Shown in pieces: positions 58,371-64,000 of a stretch of DNA of 64,000 bases. How positions within the stretch are numbered: the first letter of the stretch is position 1; each line of letters opens with the position of its first letter. The position numbers and the translations under genes are program-made. The notes beneath the pieces are model-generated. The model made no database searches. It was given only the letters and a program-made list of their open reading frames with translations, and had not been told where the DNA came from. The DNA lies in NCBI GenBank assembly GCA_015680685.1, contig MNCI01004855.1, positions 1 through 64,000 of the forward strand. Reading direction: 5' to 3'. This stretch comes from Gnetum montanum (Eukaryota > Streptophyta > Gnetopsida > Gnetales > Gnetaceae).

Positions 58371-59575
58371 ATGGAGACTCAAAATCTCATTTCAACTAGT
58401 ATGATACTCATGAAAAGAAATGATCTAAACAAGAATCCAAGAATCAGAATGAAAGTTGCAACATACAACGTGCTTGCAAGATCACTAATGAGTAAAAAAC
58501 AATATCCACTATGTCCATCATGGGCCTTATTTTGGCACGAATAGCGCTACCCACACATGTTAGTAGAATTACAAGATTTGGATGTTGATGTCTTATGCTT
58601 ATAAGACGTCTTACCATGGGAATTTCTATACCAATTTCAACCAAATTTGGAAAATATGGGATACAGAGGAATTTATAAGCAAACAAGTCTTTATGGAAGT
58701 TCTTCTTTTGAGCCGTGCATATTAGCATATTGTAGAAATTATAATATGGATTGTTGTGAGATCTTTTATAAAGAAGCCAAGTTTCAATTGGTATAAAGAG
58801 TTGAATGGAGTTTAGAAAATATGATTTTTGAAATTTCAAAACTTCAAGTGATGGGAAAGAGAGAAGACTCAAGATTTTGCAAAAATCACATAGCCCTGAT
58901 AGTGATTTTAAAAGTTTATCTATCAGGAAGATGTGTATGCATGGTTAACACACATTTAATTGCCAAACTAACATGTTTAGATGTTAGACTTTGTCAAGGA
59001 GCATACTTGATTAAGCAAATAGGAAAAAGCTTGAAGAAGAAGTTATGCCTAATTTGTACCGATTTGGTTCCATTTATTATTTTTGGAGACTTTAATGCAA
59101 AAGTTGGAAGTAGTGCTTATAAATTCTTAAAATATGGATCTATAGAAAAATCCTTGGAAGATGAACCTGACTTGAAGAAGATGTTTTCATCAATTCAGCA
59201 TGCAATTCCATTAATCAGTGCATATTTTGCTTACTTTGAATCTTTAATAGATAAATTAGATTCTAGAATTCAAGAACAAATGATGTTGATGAATAGCAGT
59301 CATTAAGAATCACAATTTACAGATTACTTGATTAATGAAGATGGGTCAACAACATTCTTCATTGAGACTTTGGATTATATTTGGTATAATACTTGATTCT
59401 TTCAAGTTACCAAGTTACTAGAGTTGATTTCTAAAGAATAAGTTGAGAAAAATCAAGATCAAACCTTGCCATCCTGAACAAGACCATCTAATCATATAAC
59501 AGTTATGGTAGAACTACAATTATTTCTATTAGTTCATAAGGTTGGTTAAGATCAAGAAGTATCTCACTCTTACTT
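58371..59575 (+). pseudogene. captured CCR4-like deadenylase domain in B2, broken
   Basis: About 400 codons, all in one frame from METQNLISTSMILMKRND to the EVSH tail, with about eight stops and no frameshift. The landmarks follow plant CCR4a/b: MKVATYNVLARSL, CPSWALFWH, ELQDLDVDVLCL, then DV where family members have EV (catalytic Glu lost), YRGIYKQ, CKNHIALIVIL, CMVNTHL (58938), DVRLCQ, FGDFNAKVG with Asp-x-Asn (59080s), EDEPDL, IPLISAYFAY, ESQFTDY, FIETLDYIWYN with Asp kept, LLELISKE and PSNHITVMVEL with the terminal His. At least three stops replace Gln (CAA). The longest stop-free piece is 58821-59306. Intronless over the entire domain, so capture from spliced mRNA is likely. Confidence 0.82.
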
Positions 59576-59974
59576 TTATTTGATGATCTTATTATTTTAT
59601 TCAGTGTCTAATTTATATTTCAATTAGATAAGAAAAATATCTAAGGAAATGCAAGTTGGAATAAAGAATTTGCCTTATTTTCACTTAGATAACTAGATAT
59701 GAGTTGCAGATTGTGTGACCCTAGTTAGAATTGGTGATTGGTAGTTGGTAGATCTTTAATTTACTTATCATTATCTTGGAAAACGAAGTAAGTATCAAGA
59801 AAGTAATACTTAATTTTTCATATATTTTTCTAACATATATTTTGTTTGTAAAATAAGTAGGAAATAACTTCAAGTTCAAAAGAGAAATCAAATTATTGGA
59901 GCACAAGATCATGAAAGAAAGCATTGGAGTTAGAAGAAGATAGAGAACATGGATTCGTTTCATGATGAAAAAAC

Positions 59975-59984
59975 CTAAGGGAGG
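59975..59984 (+). other. B2 polypurine tract
   Basis: CTAAGGGAGG, as in B1, just before the 3' LTR. Confidence 0.7.
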
Positions 59985-59990
59985 TAGATT

Positions 59991-60598
59991 TTCACATCCC
60001 CATTCCCAAATGATGTTGCTAACTAATGAAGATGGTGTCTCTTCATAACAAGTGTTATGGTTATCTTAACAAGACTTGAAAGGGTAGTTGTGATTAAGAC
60101 CTAAAAGAGCATGTTGTAATAATGGATGTGTCTATTGAGGTAACCTTTTGGGATTTGACCAAATGCATTTATACTTGGGATTAGAGGTTGTGCAAACATG
60201 GGAATGGTGGAGCTAGTAGAGGCAAGTCATGGGGTGACAGAGTCGATACAAGCAAAATATGAAGCTAGGTGAAGCAGGATAAGAAGTGGACTGGCTATCC
60301 CTTTTGGCCGAGTTATAGGCCTAACTATGGTGGTAGTGCTAGATTGACTCTAAGGGATAGATCCCAAAGGAAGGAAACCCCAAGAAACACTCTCATAGCA
60401 TGATCCAAATTCAATTTTCCATGTCAATAAGGCATTCTTTTCTTTTTCCTTTTCTTTTTGCATTTTTCCTATTATTTCCTTTATACATAATGTTGAATTT
60501 CACTTATATTTTCCATTGGTATATTTTCTTTGTATGCATAATGTATAATATATTGTATATTTGACATTTTCCATGACATTCGGGGACGGGATGTCATA
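59991..60598 (+). repeat. B2 3' LTR
   Basis: CACATCCCCATTCCCAAATG to GGGATGTCATA. Slightly longer than the B1 LTRs because of a local duplication near 60200-60260 (GGAGCTAGTAGAGGCAAGTCAT and a related unit). Confidence 0.83.
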
Positions 60599-60644
60599 CA
60601 TTCAAAGTTGAACATTCTAATTTTGCAATTTAGTTTATCAATGT
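60599..60644. other. 46-bp spacer between B2 and A6
   Basis: Short flank, nothing recognisable. Confidence 0.5.
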
Positions 60645-61606
60645 TAATGAGTGGTAGGTAATTCTCTATGTCCAACTATATGAATCACAAGAATTCATAT
60701 GTATTTTATTCAAATTTCATGGATGAAACTAGTGTGGTATCTAGATTGTTAAGCATTGATTGTAGATTGTTGTTATCTCACTTGGACTAGTGATAGCTTC
60801 AAAAGGTATAGATTAGTTGAAAGTAAGAAAAATGATTATTAATGTTGTTGGAGCCTTAAACTAACTGAATAATAAAATATAAATTAATTATTTAATCTAA
60901 TTAATAATAAAATTAAATCTAAAACTATCCTTAAGGTAATGAGTTTTTGTTTCTAGCTTACCATACATGTCCTGACCACACATACCTAGTGCTAGGATTA
61001 CCAAATGTTATGCTACTAGGTGAACCAAGTAATAATGTTGCTAAGATTACTAAGTGAATATGTGTTTACTCTCCAAACTAGTCATGCTCATTTCATCGAT
61101 TTATTAACATGCATAGAAATGTAAATATTAACTAAGTACATAGAAAGTAAATTACATTGAAAGTAAATTTATTCTAAGTTAAAGTGCTAAGATGAACATG
61201 AATCAATCTCGATCTTATTATTGTTCATGGAATGTATCCATATACAATGCCACTCAAATAAGACATTGTGCAATTGACTCAAATCCATGCTATGAACACT
61301 CATTGGCTATTCACTAAGATTACAAGAGAAAACTATAAGAGTTTAGCTATGCTATTAATCAAATGTTGCCAAATATGTAGTGGGTAATCATATATTTATA
61401 GGAAAATATAGACATTGCATCGATAGAGATACACTAAATTAGTTGGCTATGTTGATGAGGATGCGTTGATGTAGCTAAGTTATAACATCTATAATATAGT
61501 AAATGTAATGTAGCATTTACAATATCTCAACTAATTGATACACTTGTCAAAATGATGCTTCATTGTATCTACGCAACTTAGCTACCCAACTTATCAGAAC
61601 TCCTCA
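60645..61606 (-). repeat. A6 3' LTR, diverged family A
   Basis: TAATGAGTGGTAGGTAATTC to ACTCCTCA, about 960 bp. The order of family phrases is kept (CTAGTGTGGTATCTAGATTG, ACTAGTGAT, GATCTTATTATTG, TATTTATAGG) but identity is clearly lower than among A1-A5, and the GATATC array is nearly lost. Confidence 0.75.
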
Positions 61607-62637
61607 TACCACCATGACTTACTAAAACTCTTCCTCGAGTTGTGTATAAATGAATGAAGTTTCATTACAAAAATTATGGGATGATCAAGACTAGATTAGC
61701 TACCATTACGAAACTGAAGTACTGCATTAAAAAACTTTATTCGAGTGGATATATTACAAAATGAGAAAAAGACTTTACAAATGTCAATGTTTACATAATT
61801 ATAGAGGTCTTCCAAAAACCACCAAAGATAAATCTTTTGATTATTGCTAATGATGTAGATTTTCTATCCTTGACTATTATGTTGGTGCTTCTATATTTTA
61901 TGTAAAACCTTTTCTTTTAAAGATGAACTATAATTTTTACTCATCATCCCATGGGTCTGGAAATCATGTGATGTTTGAGCTTTTATTTTTGTATATGCTA
62001 TTTGTTCATGGGCATATCCTCCTTTATCCACCTTTAGGCTTCTTTTCCTTTCCTTGAAAAAGACCTTCAACCTTAGTCATTTTGTTTGGCATCATCTAAA
62101 ATTTCCAAAGGATCAACATTAGTTTTGATAATAGTTTCTTAATGATTAAGCATTTTTGAATCCTTAGTTAACTGAAAATTATAAAAACCTTTAGAATTTA
62201 GGCTTAAGGTGATTTCATAATAATGTTTCATAAGGCTCTAAGGTAAATAAAATCATCAAGTTGTTTAAGTAATTTTGATTATTTTTACTATTAGTTACCA
62301 TAATGTTTAAAAATTGGGTGTTAGAAAAATTTCAAAAATTAAATCTTTAGCCCCTACAATAAATGAGATCAACTCCAGAAGCTCACAAGTTTTCAAAAAA
62401 TTAAAATCAAAGGTCTAGTTTGTAAAATCTTGTAAATGAATTAGAATATTGAAAAACATATGGTTTAAAAAATGACCAAGAAATTTTGAATTTAGAGGAA
62501 TTTTTAATATAAAATCATTAAAGATAATCATTATTTATGAGAATTAGTTTAAAAATCATGCATAAATTTAGAGTATTTAGCCATGATGTTCTTAAGATAT
62601 GAGGTTTTGGTTCAGATCCATGATCAACAAAAGTCAT

Positions 62638-62662
62638 GCAAGTGGATCCTCCCCAAAGTAGG
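62638..62662 (-). other. conserved purine motif (A6 copy)
   Basis: Minus strand CTTTGGGGAGGATCCACTT, identical in its core to A3b despite the high divergence of A6. Confidence 0.6.
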
Positions 62663-62987
62663 CTTCTACAATAATGTCGTTGCACAACCACTTCTATAGA
62701 TGTCTATGAGCATCTTAGAAGTTAAATGTGAATCATGCCTTATTTTAGACAATATACAATCATATTATTTGGAATACTATACTATATATATAATACCATT
62801 AGGTACATAATTGCATGTAATAGTGAGGTGAATAATGAAATGAGAAGAGATTGTAGAGATTGCGATGTGAGGTACTTGATCATGTCTGCAATACGTTCTT
62901 GTGTGAATTGTGGTTAACATAACCATCATACATATTCATCCAAGTTTCAAACCAAGTCCATACCATTAACAGTGGCTTCCCATTGAT

Positions 62988-63437
62988 GTATGTGTTCTTG
63001 CATACCATCATGAGTCCAAAACAACCACAAAGAATGAACATCACTCTAAAAAGAGAAGAAAAAAGAAGAAGTAGTTTTAGAGATTATTGAGAAAGAAATT
63101 CAGACCTTAGTTAGAGGGGTGTCTTCAAGCATGTATAACATGTCCTTTCAAATTCATAACCAAAGCTTGTATATCAAGAGATCTTTAGAGTAGTGTGTTT
63201 ATGCTCCTTTTTGAAGTATGTGTTCTTGCATACCATCATGAGTCCACAATAACCACAAAGAATGACCATCACTCTAAAAAGAGAAGAAAAAAGAAGTAGT
63301 TTTAGAGATTATTGAGAAAGAAAGTTGGACCTTAATTAGAGGGGTGTCTTCAAGCATGTGTAACATGTCCTTTGAACTCCATAACAAAAGCTTGTATATC
63401 AAGAGATCTTTAGAGTAGTGTGTTTATGCACCTTTCT
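62988..63437. repeat. 228-bp tandem duplication within A6
   Basis: The unit at 62988-63215 (start GTATGTGTTCTTGCATACC, end GTGTGTTTATGC plus a T-rich spacer) is repeated at 63216-63437 with few substitutions and a 3-bp difference in the AAGAAG run. Confidence 0.9.
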
Positions 63438-63830
63438 TTCTTTATTTTTCTTTCTTCTTTCTCTATCATTTTATTAAAAATAAAAACCACATGTTACAAA
63501 GAGATATTTTTTTTTGCAATCTACAAGAGAAGTGATTATATGTTTTGTGAGCATTCATATCCCTCAAGAACAAGGTCAAGAAGAAAATCCAAAAAATCCC
63601 CTTGAGGTCACACCCTTTTCCATTCCTACTTGATATTTCCCTTCTTTATTCAAGGCACAATAATCATTAGTTAATTTTTTAGTTTCATGTAAGAATAACC
63701 ATATTACTATCATCGTAAAGACCTCTTATTCATATAGGTAGAGGGATGAATGATGTGGTCTCAGAACTTTATATAATTATTTACATAGTCATCTTGATAG
63801 CATAGGATAAAGGCCCAATACATGGTATTT

Positions 63831-64000
63831 TTTGTGACCAAAAACATCGGTGGCTAGAACACCGAGAGGTTGCCAGGTGAACAATTTAACCCTGAATCTG
63901 TGCAAGGGCTATGCTGGAGAGAAATGGAAGTGGGGTGCCCTGAATGGTCTAGTCGATCAGACAAGGACTTAATTGGTGCATCTTAACCTTTCATAAATGC
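63831..64000. other. unassigned sequence at window edge
   Basis: Family A homology stops around 63830; the last 170 bp are less AT-rich and unrecognised. Confidence 0.45.

Larger units (their letters stand above)
56798..60598 (+). mobile_element. LTR retrotransposon B2, 5'-truncated and gapped
   Basis: The end of a 5' LTR (56798-56909), PBS, 959 undetermined bases, internal region with captured CCR4-like ORF, PPT and full 3' LTR (59991-60598). The left LTR starts in mid-LTR, fused to A3b gag with only 2-3 bp of overlap. Same architecture as B1. Confidence 0.8.
61607..63830 (-). mobile_element. A6 internal region, diverged and incomplete
   Basis: Starts with a PPT-like TACCACCATG (61607-61616). 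ORF2 is not recognisable. The conserved motif (62638-62662), a purine-rich stretch (about 63050-63075 and its duplicate) and sequence matching the gag-to-motif interval of A3 (GAGGTCACACCC, GACCTCTTATTCATAT) follow in the expected order up to about 63830. PBS and 5' LTR lie beyond or are lost. Confidence 0.65.

Noticed and set aside
58444-58872. 142-codon minus-strand ORF
   Set aside because: Antisense shadow of the CCR4-like cassette in B2.

Overview
This is a gene-poor stretch of a plant nuclear genome built almost entirely of old, nested retrotransposons. Evidence: LTR elements primed by plant-type tRNA-Asp and initiator tRNA-Met sites, plant Retrotrans_gag domains, a LINE with a DUF4283-type ORF1, a hAT transposase remnant, and no intact host gene. 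The size of the intergenic TE mass suggests a large genome, possibly a gymnosperm; the species cannot be fixed from the sequence. Almost every ORF is broken, often by CAA-to-TAA transitions of the kind left by cytosine methylation.

Two LTR families dominate. Family A (LTRs of 790-960 bp, TGATGA...TCATCA, degenerate tRNA-Asp PBS) has gag, no recognisable pol, and a second sense ORF (ORF2) in the env position. It occurs as A1 (+, 10799-23454), A2 (-, 12537-18593, inside the gag of A1), A5 (+, 27765-34235, inside a hAT transposase), A3 (-, 37279-51616), A4 (+, 37697-42743, inside the 3' LTR of A3, perfect 5-bp target duplication), A3b (-, 51617-56797, sharing an LTR with A3) and A6 (-, 60645 to about 63830). 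Family B (LTRs about 570-610 bp, tRNA-Met PBS) occurs as B1 (5811-23626, split by A1) and B2 (56798-60598, partly hidden by a 959-bp N gap).

The most notable discovery is that both family B copies carry, in sense orientation just upstream of the polypurine tract, the same intronless ORF of about 400 codons. It matches the exonuclease-endonuclease-phosphatase (deadenylase) domain of CCR4. It looks like a host mRNA-decay gene captured by an LTR retrotransposon and then amplified; both copies here are now broken.

Layout: 1-3763 unassigned AT-rich DNA; 3764-5499 an internally deleted LINE with an 18-bp target duplication; 5811-23626 the three-layer nest B1>A1>A2; 23627-27120 low-copy sequence with candidate gene fragments at 24.8-25.9 kb; 27122-34735 hAT remnant split by A5; 34794-37278 foldback repeat and unassigned DNA; 37279-56797 the A3/A4/A3b complex; 56798-60598 B2; 60645 to about 63830 A6; the rest unassigned.

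Family A also has shared non-coding structure: GATATC palindromes just upstream of the LTR TATA box, a second GATATC-plus-TATA module between gag and ORF2, a branch-point and splice-acceptor-like block next to the ORF2 start, and a purine-rich 25-bp motif kept in seven copies. Together these suggest that ORF2 was expressed separately, from its own promoter or by splicing.
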